From the NCBI RefSeq assembly GCF_905171775.1, contig NC_053492.1:328564720-328628719 (forward strand): DNA of 64,000 nt, written 5' to 3'. The notes below the pieces were generated by a model. It did not search any database. It was given only the letters and a program-made list of their open reading frames with translations, and was not told where the DNA came from. Below, piece after piece: positions 22,701 to 32,590 of this stretch; within the stretch, counting starts at the first letter, position 1, and each line of letters begins with the position of its first letter. Made by a program: the position numbers and the translations under genes. Source of the DNA: Rana temporaria. Its lineage: Eukaryota; Chordata; Amphibia; Anura; Ranidae.

Positions 22701-23026
22701 GTCACCACCAGCGGCTGGCCCACATGGTGGCAGACTACATGGCGTCCGTCGGTGCTTCTGACAGTATGAGCACCGACGACCCCATGGAGTACTGGGTTGC
22801 CAGATTGGACACCTGCCGCGAGCTCGCTCAGTATGCGCTGGAGTTATTGTCTTGCCCCCCCTCCAGCGTACTATCTGAGCGGACATTCAGCGCGGCAGGT
22901 GGGGTGGTCACGGACAAGAGGACCCGTCTGTCCACAGACTCCGTGGACAGACTCACATTCATAAAGATGAATGAGTCCTGGATCGGCGGTGACTTTCTGG
23001 CACCGGTCGTCGGTTCAGGGCGCTGA
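19707..23026 (+). CDS. BED-finger hAT transposase (one frameshift)
   Basis: A first frame starts at Met 19707. It passes to the main 992-codon frame (first Met 20048) if one base is assumed lost in the C-run at 19986-19993, and no stop intervenes. That gives a protein of about 1,100 residues. Numbering from 20048: an acidic, Gln-rich N-terminal region; a BED zinc finger with C194, C197, H218 and H223; Ser/Pro linkers; the RNase-H-like catalytic core with Asp391 (TMDGWTS) and Asp507 (CDNGSN); an RWNSTLHML motif typical of the family; an acidic run near 700; and a C-terminal hAT dimerisation domain with Glu944 in SERTFSAAGG, the probable third acidic residue. It would cut and paste elements with matching ends. 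Apart from the C-run it looks undamaged. The scrap at 6262 is a relative. Confidence 0.93.
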
Positions 23027-23065
23027 AGGGTCCCTTGTCATGCATTCCCTGATGGAGCCCCGGAC

Positions 23066-23722
23066 CTGATGTATTTACAGTGCTGAATATAACTATTTTA
23101 ACACCTGAGAAAATCAATGTTAATATTTGGTACAGTAGGCTTTCTTTGCAATTACAGCGGTCAAACCTTTCTTGTAGTTTTACACCAGCTTTGCACACAC
23201 TGGAGGAGGGATTTTGGCCCACTCCTCCACACAGATCTTCTCTACATCAGTCAGGTTTCTGGGCTCTCGCTGAGAAACACAGAGTTTGAGCTCCCTCCAA
23301 AGATTCTCTATTGGGTTTAGGTCTGGAGACTGGCTAGGCCACGCCAGAACCTTGATATGCTCCTTACAGAGCCAATCCTTGGTTATCCTGGCTGTGTGCT
23401 TTGGGTCATTGTCATGTTGGAAGACCCAGCCTCGACCCATCTTCAAAGCTCTAACTCAGGGAAGGAGGTTGTTGCCCAAAATCTCGCAATACATGGCCAC
23501 GGTCATCCTCTCCTTAATACAGTGCAGTCACCCTGTCCCATGTGCAGAAAAACACCACCAAAGCATGATGCTACCACCCCCATGCTTCACATTAGGGATG
23601 GCGTTCTTGGCATGGTACTCATCATTATTCTTCCTCCGAACACGGTTAGTGAAATTATGATCAAAAAGTTATATTATGGTCTCATCTGACCACATGATTT
23701 TCTCCCATGACTCCTCTGGATC
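23066..23722 (-). pseudogene. Tc1-type transposase C-terminal fragment
   Basis: The minus strand encodes the last part of a Tc1-like transposase, with FQHDNDPKHTA (second catalytic Asp) and SQSPDLNPIENLWREL (third acidic site). The N-terminal DNA-binding domain and first Asp are absent because the fragment stops at 23722. It begins about 40 bp after the hAT transposase stop codon, so it inserted in the 3' untranslated region. Confidence 0.88.
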
Positions 23723-24430
23723 AGTCAAGACAACTATGTCAGCAGTTATTTCACACTCTATATACTCTTATTACCACTGCTGTTCATCATGGCACCTCCT
23801 GCCCAAGTGATATGACTCTGTATCAACTACTACTGCTAATACTACTACTGCTGCTGCTCAGTCAAGACACCTATGTCAGCAGTTATTTCACACTCTATAT
23901 ACTCTTATTACCACTGCTGTTCATCATGGCACCTCCTGCCCAAGTGATCTGACTCTGTATCAACTACTACTGCTAATACTACTACTGCTGCTTCTGCTGC
24001 TGCTGCTGCTGCCCAGTCAAGACACCTATGTCAGCAGTTATTTCACACCCTATATACTCTTATTACCACTGCTGTTCATCATGGCACCTCCTGCCCAAGT
24101 GATATGACTCTGTATTGTCAATGTCTACTACTACTACTACTGCTCAATCAAGACACCTATGTCACTAGTTATTTGCCACTCTATACTAATATTACCACTA
24201 CTGATGCTGCTGCTGCTGTTCATCATGGCACCTCTTGCCCGAGTGATTTGACACTGTATTGTCAATGTCTACTACTACTATTGCAGCTCAGTCAAGACAC
24301 CTGTGTCCCAATTTTTTGGTACACTATTGACTACTATGGCCACTACTGATGCTGTAAAGTCTTCCCCAAGTGTTTTTATGCTATCTAGTACTATTACCAC
24401 TACTGCTTGTAAATCCTGCCTGTGTGATAC
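23723..24430 (+). repeat. Tandem repeat of 131-155 bp, five copies, with trinucleotide runs
   Basis: TCAAGACACCTATGTCAGCA-type starts occur at 23727, 23862, 24017, 24148 and 24293. Each is followed by CATCATGGCACCTCCTGCCC and by stretches of ACT/CTG triplets. Related triplet text resumes at 25708 after the inserted unit 24431-25688. It probably lies in the 3' untranslated part of the transposase gene. Confidence 0.8.
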
Positions 24431-25688
24431 TTAGTGGGAATGCTTTAATAAGCATTCCCAGTATGGATACCCGTAAATGTATTAATCTTAATTAGTGTGA
24501 ATGCTTTAATAAACATTTCCAGTATTGATATCCGTAAATTTAGTATTCTTATTATTCCTTACGTTTTTTGGTTCTGCGTAACTTCGGCATACTTTCAGCT
24601 ATTGAGACCATTCAACTGTAAAAATGTTCGTCTCGTTCAGCTAATGATGGGACTTCTTCAAGTTTTTTTGGACTATTTACACTTTTATAAATTTTAAGCT
24701 TTTAGACCCTTTTTTTTAACATTGAAGTCAATGAGAACATCCTTTTCCCCTTTGAAATCACATGCCCTGCCAAAAGTTTCAGCTACTTCATACTTTCACT
24801 TACAGACACTAAACAAACTTTAAAGCGGTCACAAAATATTTAGCTATCCGGCTATGACTTTTCAGATCGTTATCGTTTACAATTTTTGGTGAAAACGCAA
24901 TTTACGTTTGGCGAATTTTTTACAAAAATGCAATAGGTTATAATGTAATCCTATGGAGGGGATTTAGAGTCTGTCATGTGACCTTAACATTGGAGATCTT
25001 TGTAATTAAAAATATCTTTAAAAAAAGGGGAAACAAATTGCTCTCACGCCCACAAGATCTACTTTTCATACACAATTTTTATATCAAAACGTAGCTATGC
25101 TTGTCTGGTTTCTGGCAATGTGATCAATTCTGCGATACGTATTTTAGTTTTAGTTATTGGAGCAACAGCCAGAAATTATGTCTCATAGACTCTCATGTTA
25201 AATTATCTAAAAAATGTTGCTGCAAAACTCACAAAGACGCTCTTTTCTAAATCGCAGACATGGCCACATTTTTAAGTTTATCAACATAAATTTCATATCG
25301 ATGCGTTCACAAGGGCCGTGTATTTCAAACGGTGTAGTCGTTGTATCGATCGCATGTACGGTTGAGGATTTATTAAGCTTTGTTTGGAGGCTTAAATCAT
25401 GTATTTGATCTGTGAATTAAAAGCGTTTGTAATGTTATTTCTTTCCATAAATAACTTTCCTGACCTCAGTGCAATATTCCTCCTCACTGACCTGGGGGGG
25501 AGGGGAAACCTCTTGAGGGGGGAGGGGCGACCAGGAAGTCAGCATACTCTATACTTTGCAGATAGAGAAAGAAGCTGTGTGTCCTAAAGATAGTGTAGTG
25601 GTTATGGTGAATGTCTTTGGCAAGGGGCTCAGCAATTAAGCTATTCAGCATTCCCACTCGCATTTTCCTCAGGAAATGCATTGTCTAG
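24431..25688 (+). mobile_element. Solitary family-2 rolling-circle-like element
   Basis: It starts TTAGTGGGAATGCTTTAATA and ends with the hairpin GCATTTTCCTCAGGAAATGC, a short spacer and CTAG. The inverted GCATTCCCACT lies just before the hairpin. It has the same layout and sequence as the tandem units at 49372-60629. It is closest to unit E there, sharing CCCTTTGAAATCACATGCCC and ATCCGGCTATGAC. It interrupts the triplet-rich repeat region of the hAT. It is non-coding. Confidence 0.8.
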
Positions 25689-26209
25689 TTACATTATATT
25701 TTAATACTACTGCTGCTGCCTCCATGCTGAGTAAAGCTTCATGACCTCTCTGGCACAGCGGATCCACCAACAGCCTCCGCTACAAGCTACCAGACTGGAT
25801 CTAAACAGCAAGTGTAACTATAACAATGAACCTTATGTTAAACCCTGGTTTGCGGCATTTATACTGCAACCATTGGGCTGTCTGCAAGAGCTAATCTGCA
25901 TTCTCTTTCTCTTTCTTGCTCTCCCTCTCTCTCTCTTTGTATATATATATATATTGTTGCTTTTGTTATGTTCATTTTTCAACAGTTTATTTTGTGTTCG
26001 TCGTGTCTGTGTCGTGTGCTTTAGTTTTCTGTTTCTAGGTTTCTGTTAAATAAAATAATAGTATAAAATGTTTTTGCTTATTATGAAGTTAGATGTGTTG
26101 ATGTTGATTTGTTTGATGTGAAGTTAGATGTGTTGAAAAACCTACAAATCTATCTCAAAAAGAAATGAAACATTTCCAAAAAATAAGATTTTTTAATAAA
26201 AAAATAAAT
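25689..26209 (-). other. 3' flank of the Myb-like gene
   Basis: No separate gene is seen. On the minus strand an AAATAAA lies near 25990, about 220 bases after the stop codon at 26210, and is a plausible poly-A signal for the Myb-like transcript. 25930-25955 is a CT/TA microsatellite. Confidence 0.4.
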
Positions 26210-26385
26210 TCAGATATAACTCTGATTGAGCTTCTGAAGCCGTTCCATCTCCGCAATATTTTTTGATTGCTGCTGCTCTAGCAGCGCATTTTGTTGAGTC
26301 AGGTAGCGGATCTGGCGTTGATTTCCCAGGATCCTCTTGTGGGTTTTCTTTATGAGCGCGTTCTGCCTCATCATCTTTCTTGATA
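26210..26385 (-). CDS. Myb-like gene exon 4
   Basis: This exon follows the acceptor ATCCTAACAG and ends in TGA. It encodes about 58 residues, first basic (KKTHKRILGNQRQIRY), then LTQQNALLEQQQSKNIAEME, a probable coiled coil for dimerisation. Confidence 0.7.
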
Positions 26386-29300
26386 CTGTTAGGATATAAT
26401 AAAAAAACATTTGGATTTCAAAGAACGTTACCAAATAAATAAAATATTTGTTTTGCTTATTAATCAATCATTATCATGTGTATACACTTGTTATGTGTCT
26501 AACACATCCCGGGAGTGCAGAATTATTAGGCAAATGAGTATTTGGACCACATCATCCTTTATGCATGTTGTCTTACTCCAAGCTGTATAGGCTCGAAAGC
26601 CTACTACCGATTAGGCATATTAGGTAATGTACATCTCTGTAATGAGAAGGTGTGTGGTCTAATGACATCAACACTCTATATCAGGTGTGCATAATTATTA
26701 GTCAATTTCCTTTCCTTTGGCAAAATGGGCCAAAAGAAGGACTTGACAGACTCTGAAAAGTCCAAAATAGAGAGATATCTAGCAGAGGGATGCAGCACTC
26801 TTAAAATTGCAAAGCTTCTGAAGCGTGATCATCAAACAAAAGAAGCGTGTGGAAAAACAAAGGCGCAAAATAACTGCCCATGAACTGAGAAAAGTTAAGC
26901 GTGCAGCTGCCAAGATGCCACTTGCCACCAGATTGGCCATATTTCAGAGCTGCAACATCACTTGGGGTGCCCAAAAGCACAAGGTGTGCAATACCCAGAG
27001 ACATGGCCAAGGTAAGAAAGGCTGAAAGACGACGACCACTGAACAAGACACACAAGCTGCAACGTCAAGACTGTGCCAATAAATATCTCAAGAAAGATTT
27101 TTCTAAGGTTTTATGGACTGCTGAAATGAGAGTGAGTCTTGATGGGCCAGATGGAAGAGCCCGTGGCTGGATTGGTAAAGGGCAGAGAGCTCCAGTCCGA
27201 CTCAGACGCCAGCAAGGTGGTGGTGGAGTACTGGTTTGGGCTGGTATCATCAAAGATGAGCTTGTGGGGCCTTTTCGGATTGAGGATGGAGTCAAGCTCA
27301 ACTCCCAGTCCTACTGCCAGATTATGGAAGAGACCTTCTTCAAGCAGTGGTACAGGAAGAAGTCTGCATCCTTCAAGAAAAACATGATTTTCATGCAGGA
27401 CAATGCTCCATCACACGTGTCAAAGTACTCCACAGCGTGGCTGGCAAGAAAGGGTATTAAATAAAAAAACCTAATGACATGGCCTCCTTGTGGTCCATCA
27501 TCAAATGTGAGATTTACAAGGAGGGAAAACAGTACACCTCTCTGAACAGTGTCTGGGAGGCTGTGGTTGCTGCTGCACGCAATGTTGATGGTGAACAGAT
27601 CAAAACACTGACATAATCCATGGATGTCAGACTTTTGAGTGTCCTTGCAAAGAAAGGTGGCTATATTGGTCACTGATTTGTTTTTGTTTTGTTTTTGAAT
27701 GTCAGAAATGTGTATTTGTGAATGTTGAGATGTTATATTGGTTTCACTGTTAAAAATAAATCATTGAAATGGGTATATATTTTTTTTTTTGTTAAGTTGC
27801 CTAATAATTCTGCACAGTAATAGTAGTCACCTGCACACACAGATATCCCCCTAAAATAGCTAACATTAAAAACAAACTAAAAACTACTTCCAAAAATATT
27901 CAGCTTTGATATTAATGAGTTTTTGGGGTTCATTGAGAACATGGTTGTTGTTCAATAATAAAATGAATCCTCAAAAATACAACTTGCCTAATAATTCTGC
28001 ACTACCTGTATACTTCTATCATAAATACCATATTATGGTTCTACAATCTGACAGGTGCGCTTTATATGTTGTCCATTTTTATATCTACATTTTATTGTTG
28101 AAATGTTATTAATCATTGTGCACATATTTACCTTCCTGAGCGAGGCTCACAGGACCGCTGTCTTCCTCCTGCTCGTCTGCTTGAGAAGTTGGGGTGGGGG
28201 GGGGGAGCTCCTCAGCTTGCTCCTCAACAGGAGCTGGGGTTGGCGAGTGGGAGGGCCCTGGCTGCTCCTCCTCATCCATCTCCTCCTCTGCCGCATCCTC
28301 CTCTGCCGCATCCTCCTCCTCCTCATCGGCCTGGCGCCTTCTGCGCTTGGCGCGCACAACTGGTAGCGGAGCTCCTATAATAACACAATGTTCATATATT
28401 ATAAAAATGTTTTCTAATGACGTATGCAAATTCTGTGTACTCTGCTGTATTGTATATGAATACAAATTGATTTATATAGACAGTTAACCAATGGGACAAT
28501 GTTATATTAAAGGGTCTTGTGGGCACTACAGGGGACTGAGCGTGAGCTGGGATGCCACCATGTTAAAATGAGCTGTTTTTGTCTCCTTTGTTTTGTTCAG
28601 ACGATCTCATGTTAAAAAAAGGGCCTGATGGAGCACACGGGATTACTATAACAACCCCACGCCTAACACAGGAATTTAGTGGGAATCTATATATATAAAA
28701 CTCAACGTGTGTGTGCATGTATGTATGTATGTATGTTCCAGCATCACCTACAAACGGCTAAAGATATTTACATGAAACTTGGCACACAGGTTACTTATAT
28801 GTCAGCCACAAACATAGGATAGGTGGTTTAACCCTTACCCACCCCCATTTGCCATGGTCGGGGTTTTTCTTTAAAGTCCCATTCAACTCTATGGGAAATA
28901 CATGTTACTTCATAACAGCTGTAGATATTTCAATAACACTTGGTCACATGTTACCTATACGTCCACTTAAAGTATAGGATCGTTAATTTATCCCTTAACT
29001 ACCCACATTGGTGAGGGTCTGGGTTTTTGTTTAAAGTCCCATGCAAAGCAATGGGAAAAGTATGTTCCCACATAACTTCTGTGTTCCTGTCTGCTGTCCC
29101 ATGTCTTTTTTCAACAGTACTATGAATACCTTGGCTGGTGGTGATATATGTTAGCACAACATGGCATCTTGGTTAACAACATCTGACCTTACATGAATTA
29201 CATATGACCTTACATAACTGTCACCAAAGGAGCTGCGGTGGCTCAACGCGATTGCCACTGCGCTGACAAGCGATTCACCTCTGCAGCTAGGGGTTCGTAT

Positions 29301-31773
29301 CCCGCTCTCGGCTACATGTGAATTGAGTTTGGTGGTCTCAGCCCCGCCCCCGGTGGGTGTGCTATGCGAGGTGGGGTTGGGAGGACCCCCTCACACCCGC
29401 CATTGCCACCCGGGGCATGGAGAAAGGTGGCAGATTGCCTCTGGGGGAGGCCTCCCAACTCCTGCAGGCCGGCTCCTCTCTCTCTCGAGTTCACGCACAA
29501 AATACACTTTGGAAAAAAAAAACATAACTGTCAACAATAACTTACCTGGATGATATCTATCCCGAAGACGTCTGACCTGTTCCATGTGGCGCCTCTTCAG
29601 GTCAGACCACTTCTTCACAATCGCCAGCTGATTGTGTTGGCCGCCGAAGTCGGTCATTAGGGCGCTGACCACAGCCTTTTTCTCTGGCTGCCTGCGGAGC
29701 TGGTCGTACCCTGTTTCCAGGAACTTCTGCAAGATGAAGAACAAAGTATATTGTAATACTTTTGTTGACAGCCTTATGGATATATGACGTAAATGTATGG
29801 TATTCAACAATTGGAAGCATTCTCGCCTTATTAATCAATGACAGGGGTAACATGACAGATTTTATATCCTGCCATTTCGGTCGCCACCTTTTTTGCATAA
29901 ATATAGCAGCCATTATCATTTGCATAATTATGTATATATTATTAACAACACAGGATACACGTATAGGGGAGATATGCGTTGCTATTCATCTGACCGCTAT
30001 AATTATTTTTGGACACTGATAATGGGCCTGTACAATAGATTATTTTTTTTCATCCCTATCTTTATATAGGAACAATAATATGTTTGTTTGTTTTGACTTT
30101 TTGATGAATTAATTTTGAATAAATAATGGAGTTGATGTTATTTAACAACTACAACTACCAGCATGCTCTGATACACCATGTAGCTCACCGTCACCAGCTG
30201 TACAACAATTATACTTTAACTCCCAGCATGCCTGGACAGTTAATGGCTGTCCAGTAATAACGGGGAGTTGTTTTGCAACAGCTGTAGGCTCCGTTTAGGA
30301 AACAGTGCCATACAAGATGTTTTCTTTTAATGTGGAGGTGAGGGTGGTTATGTAGGGGTATGTGTATATGTTATGTTTTTTCATTTATATTTAGTGTGGT
30401 GTAGTGTTTTTAAGGTACAGTCAGAGGGGCATGGGGTTCACAGTAGTTTCCCGCTGAGGGTTTGAGCTGCAGCGCCGAATTTGCTTCAGCTAGAAGCACA
30501 CTGTAAGCCACAGCCCATGTGAATATACCCTGTACATTCACATTGGGGGAGAGGGGGGGGGGTAATTGCAGCCAGTTGCATGCAGGGAGTTTTAGTTTTG
30601 CAACAGCTGGAGGCAGAATTATTTCACATTGGTCACTTTCCTCACTCTCCCATCTTCCTTTTCCCCACTTTCTTTTATTATTTTTCCCCGTGTTCTGTTT
30701 TGTTTGTCACTCTTTTTGTTTTGGTGCTTGCACTTTGTGTGGCGAGTAGGGTGCTGGTCCTCGGGCCGGTCTCTGAAAGTCTTGGGAGTTGGTAGACTCG
30801 GCCTTCTGGTTAGGTTCACCGGCTCTCATGGGGTCTCCCTTCGGGGGAGCCTCACCGAGGAGGGTTCTGTTTCGGCAGTCCCTCCGAGGATGTTGGGTCC
30901 TTGTGGCTTCGGCTGCTTGGACCGAGATGGGTCCATATGGCTTCGGCTGTATGGACCACAGTAACTCTTTTCCCTGTCAGGAGCCTAACGCCCCGGGGGG
31001 TCAGAGACAGGACCTTTTCGGAGGACCACTGACGTATGCAACCGTCGCAGTTTTTTGTGATGTCACTCTTTAGGTGTGTGCACATTTTTCCCTGCACCGG
31101 GTGGAGTTTTTGGGTTGTGTTTTGCACGCCACAGGCTTTTCAACAGAAAAAAAACAGCTGGAGGCAGATAGGTTGCAAAACACTACGGGTTTGTTACCTA
31201 ACTCAGGGTTTCAAGACCAGTCCACCTCCAGCTGTTGCAAAACTACTACTCCCATCAGCCACGGTCTGTCAGTGCATGCTAAGAATTTTACTTTTGCTGC
31301 ATCTAGGGTGCCACAGTTTAGAGACCCGTGCATAAAGGCCTGAAAAATGTGGGCCTGCAGAACTTACAATACTAGAAGTGCCAGCATTCCCAGGCATGCT
31401 GGAAGTTGTAGTTCTGCAACATCTAAAGGGCAATATGTATTCGAACGTCCTTGGGCCTTGAGGACCCTGAAGTCAGGACGTTCGCATACGTCCTATGTCC
31501 AAAAAAATGTTAAATTCATTATGCTAAATAACAAGGAAAAGTGCCTAAATACACATTTACCAACCAGGGTGTCTGCAGCTGTCCAGGCATGCTGGGACTT
31601 GTAGTTTTGTAAAAGCAGGAGACACATTGTTTGTGAAATACTAATATCTGATCATATATACTAACTTTTAAACTAGACTAAAATGCAGTTGAAGATAATG
31701 AAATAACAGTGGTCAAAATACTTACACAAATCAGCATCTTTTCCTCAGATACAGTGAAATTACTTCCAACCAT
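26210..31773 (-). CDS. Four-exon Myb/SANT-like accessory gene of the hAT
   Basis: Exons on the minus strand are 31773-31726, 29726-29546, 28374-28132 and 26385-26210. Donors are GTAAGT, GTAAGT and GTAAAT. Acceptors are TTGCAG, TTATAG and AACAG. Intron phases are 0, 1 and 1, and the frame is open throughout, giving about 215 residues (246 if an upstream in-frame Met at 31866 is used). Exons 1 and 2 encode a Myb/SANT-like domain (SNFTVSEEKML, KKWSDLKRRH). Exon 3 is acidic and Pro-rich with an RRRR patch. Exon 4 is a Gln-rich helix. Similar Myb-like proteins accompany Harbinger transposases, where they bind DNA and aid nuclear import, but I find no Harbinger nuclease here. The gene lies wholly between hAT ends and convergent to the transposase. 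A hAT accessory protein or a captured host gene are both possible. Confidence 0.7.
26509..28010 (+). mobile_element. Tc1/mariner-type element, degraded
   Basis: AGTGCAGAATTATTAGGCAA at the left (26514) is matched by the inverse TTGCCTAATAATTCTGCACT at the right (to 28003), with ACCTGTA beyond. The element lies within intron 3 of the Myb-like gene, in opposite orientation to that gene. The left TA target is no longer visible. Confidence 0.88.
26725..27676 (+). pseudogene. Tc1-type transposase pseudogene
   Basis: The frame opens with MGQKKDLTDSEKSKI (helix-turn-helix region). It is disrupted near 26835 by a deletion, then continues in other frames through SLDGPDGRARGWIGKGQRAP and FMQDNAPSH to a stop at 27674. 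The first catalytic Asp position reads Ala (LWTAEM). The second Asp (QDNAPSH) is present. The third box (the usual PDLNPIEN) is lost in a deletion near 27470-27490. It is inactive on at least three counts. Confidence 0.88.
28132..28374 (-). CDS. Myb-like gene exon 3
   Basis: This exon of 243 nt starts after TTATAG. It encodes VVRAKRRRRQADEEEED, which is a likely nuclear signal followed by a Glu/Ala-rich acidic stretch. A Pro/Ser/Thr-rich segment follows, up to SLAQE. The composition suggests a flexible, possibly transcription-activating linker. Confidence 0.65.
28688..29211 (+). repeat. Possible Helitron 5' end fragment
   Basis: TCTATATATATAAAACTCAA followed by GTGTGTGTGC and an ATGT microsatellite is the kind of start seen in many vertebrate Helitrons, and GAAACTTGGCACACAGGTTA occurs downstream. 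No CTAG-type 3' end was found before the SINE at 29224, so this is at most a truncated copy. It lies in intron 2 of the Myb-like gene. Confidence 0.4.
29224..29521 (+). mobile_element. tRNA-derived SINE with target duplication
   Basis: It has a box-A-like TGGCTCAACGCG (29239-29250) and a box-B-like GGTTCGTATCC (29292-29302) at tRNA-like spacing. A non-tRNA body and a terminal A-run follow. The flanks are direct repeats ACATAACTGTCA (29212-29223 and 29522-29533). It sits in intron 2 of the Myb-like gene, directly beside exon 2, whose donor lies 12 bp beyond the right duplicate. Confidence 0.88.
29546..29726 (-). CDS. Myb-like gene exon 2
   Basis: This exon of 181 nt has an acceptor TTCATCTTGCAG and a donor GTAAGTTA. 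It encodes the rest of the Myb/SANT-like fold, including GYDQLRRQPEKKAVV, the aromatic of KKWSDLKRRH and a basic RRLRDRYHPG end. It leaves phase 1. Confidence 0.72.
30130..30300. repeat. ACTACAACTCCCAGCATG-type MITE fragment
   Basis: It contains ACTACAACTACCAGCATGCT, TTAACTCCCAGCATGCCTGG and, at its end, TTTTGCAACAGCTG. These are the words of the palindromic MITE found intact at 41141-41290. It lies in intron 1 of the Myb-like gene. Confidence 0.55.
30618..31153 (+). mobile_element. Poly-A retroposon of unknown type, 15-bp target duplication
   Basis: ACAGCTGGAGGCAGA occurs on both sides (30603-30617 and 31154-31168). The right end is an A-run (31146-31153), so this is an RNA-derived insertion of about 536 bp in plus orientation. 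The body is pyrimidine-rich at its start, then G/C-rich with CCTTCGGGGGAGCCTCACCG and a duplicated TGGCTTCGGCTG. I see no tRNA-like boxes and no convincing long frame. Confidence 0.75.
31154..31620. repeat. Further ACTACA..CCCA MITE fragments
   Basis: CCAGCTGTTGCAAAACTACT, CAGGCATGCTGGAAGTTGTA and CAGGCATGCTGGGACTTGTA show at least three degraded arms of the same palindromic MITE family in this part of intron 1. Confidence 0.55.
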
Positions 31774-31866
31774 CTTGCTCTGCGATTGCGTTGCGATCAT
31801 AAAGTTGGAAACTGGCAAGGGTCCAGGAAATGGTCGCATGTTGTTCGCGCGATTGCGCATGCGCAT
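31726..31866 (-). CDS. Myb-like gene exon 1
   Basis: It contains two candidate starts, Met at 31866 and Met at 31773. The second begins MVGSNFTVSEEKML, the first helix of a Myb/SANT-like domain, and is my choice. The donor GTAAGTATT follows the Cys codon (phase 0). Confidence 0.6.
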
Positions 31867-31904
31867 CGCAATATTTTTTGGCTAAAATATCATAAATATT
31901 CGAT

Positions 31905-32490
31905 TTCAGAGTGCTCCTACAGCAGTTTTCGAAATATCTGCAATCAATTTCGCATTCGCATTTTGTGAAATTGCGTTAAAATATCTTGAATATTCGATTT
32001 CAGAGTGAGCCAATCAGAGCGCTCCTACAGCATTTCTCGAAATTGCGCAATAAATATCGCATTCGCATGTTGCGATATTTCGATAAAATATAACGAATAT
32101 TCTGAGCCAATCAGAGTGCTCCTACAGCATTTCTCGAAATTGCGCAATAAATACCGCATTCGCATGTTGCGATATTTCGATAAAATATCACGAATATTCT
32201 GAGCCAATCAGAGCGCTCCTCCAGCATTTGTCAAAATTGCGCAATAAATATCGCATTCGCATTTTGCGAAATTTCGATAAAATATCACGAATATTCTGAG
32301 CCAATCAGAGTGCTCCTAGCGCTGTTGTCGAAATTTCGCCATCAATATCGCATTCGCATTTTGCGAAATTTCGACAAAATATCAAGAATATTGTGAGCCA
32401 ATTAGAGTGCTCCTACCGCAGTTATTAAAAATTCGCAATTATTTTCGCATTCGCAATAGCGAAAAATCGCAATAATTTAATTTCGATAAA
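31905..32490. repeat. hAT right subterminal 97-bp tandem array
   Basis: GAGCCAATCAGAG recurs at 32007, 32104, 32201, 32298 and 32395, exactly 97 bp apart, with a partial sixth unit near 31908. Each unit also contains TCGCATTCGCAT and CACGAATATTCTGAGCC. The array holds five CCAAT boxes, and the Myb-like gene is transcribed away from it, so it may serve both as transposase-binding site and as promoter. Confidence 0.88.
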
Positions 32491-32590
32491 ATATCACGAA
32501 TATTCGAATTTAGCGAATATATCTCGAATATTCGAATATATATTCGAGATATATCGCGAAATCGAATATGGCATATTCTGCTCAACACTA

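Larger units (their letters stand above)
17440..32590 (+). mobile_element. 15.15-kb two-gene hAT transposon
   Basis: The left end TAGTGTTGCTCACGAATAT and the right end, reversed, TAGTGTTGAGCAGAATAT form imperfect inverted repeats (first 8 bp identical). CTCTCCAC is duplicated on both sides (17432-17439 and 32591-32598). Inside are subterminal repeats at both ends, a plus-strand BED/hAT transposase gene (19707-23026) and a convergent minus-strand four-exon Myb-like gene (31773-26210). Secondary insertions include two Tc1-type remnants, a family-2 rolling-circle-like unit, a tRNA-derived SINE and a 0.5-kb retroposon. Removal of the insertion between target copies restores the host pol frame, so this was a single insertion event. 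Confidence 0.88.

Noticed and set aside
20333..22886. Many overlapping frames on both strands within the hAT transposase gene
   Set aside because: Shadows caused by GC-rich coding sequence. Only the 19707/20048 frame shows family motifs.
28147..28487. Ser-rich and Pro-rich frames opposite exon 3 of the Myb-like gene
   Set aside because: They are antisense shadows of the acidic codons of exon 3.
29224..29310. A functional tRNA gene
   Set aside because: Box A and box B are present, but the cloverleaf is not completed and an A-tail with target duplications shows it is a SINE.
26210..31773. A Harbinger transposon as the source of the Myb-like gene
   Set aside because: I found no HARBI1-like nuclease, and no separate inverted ends with a 3-bp target duplication around the exons. 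Not excluded, but unsupported.
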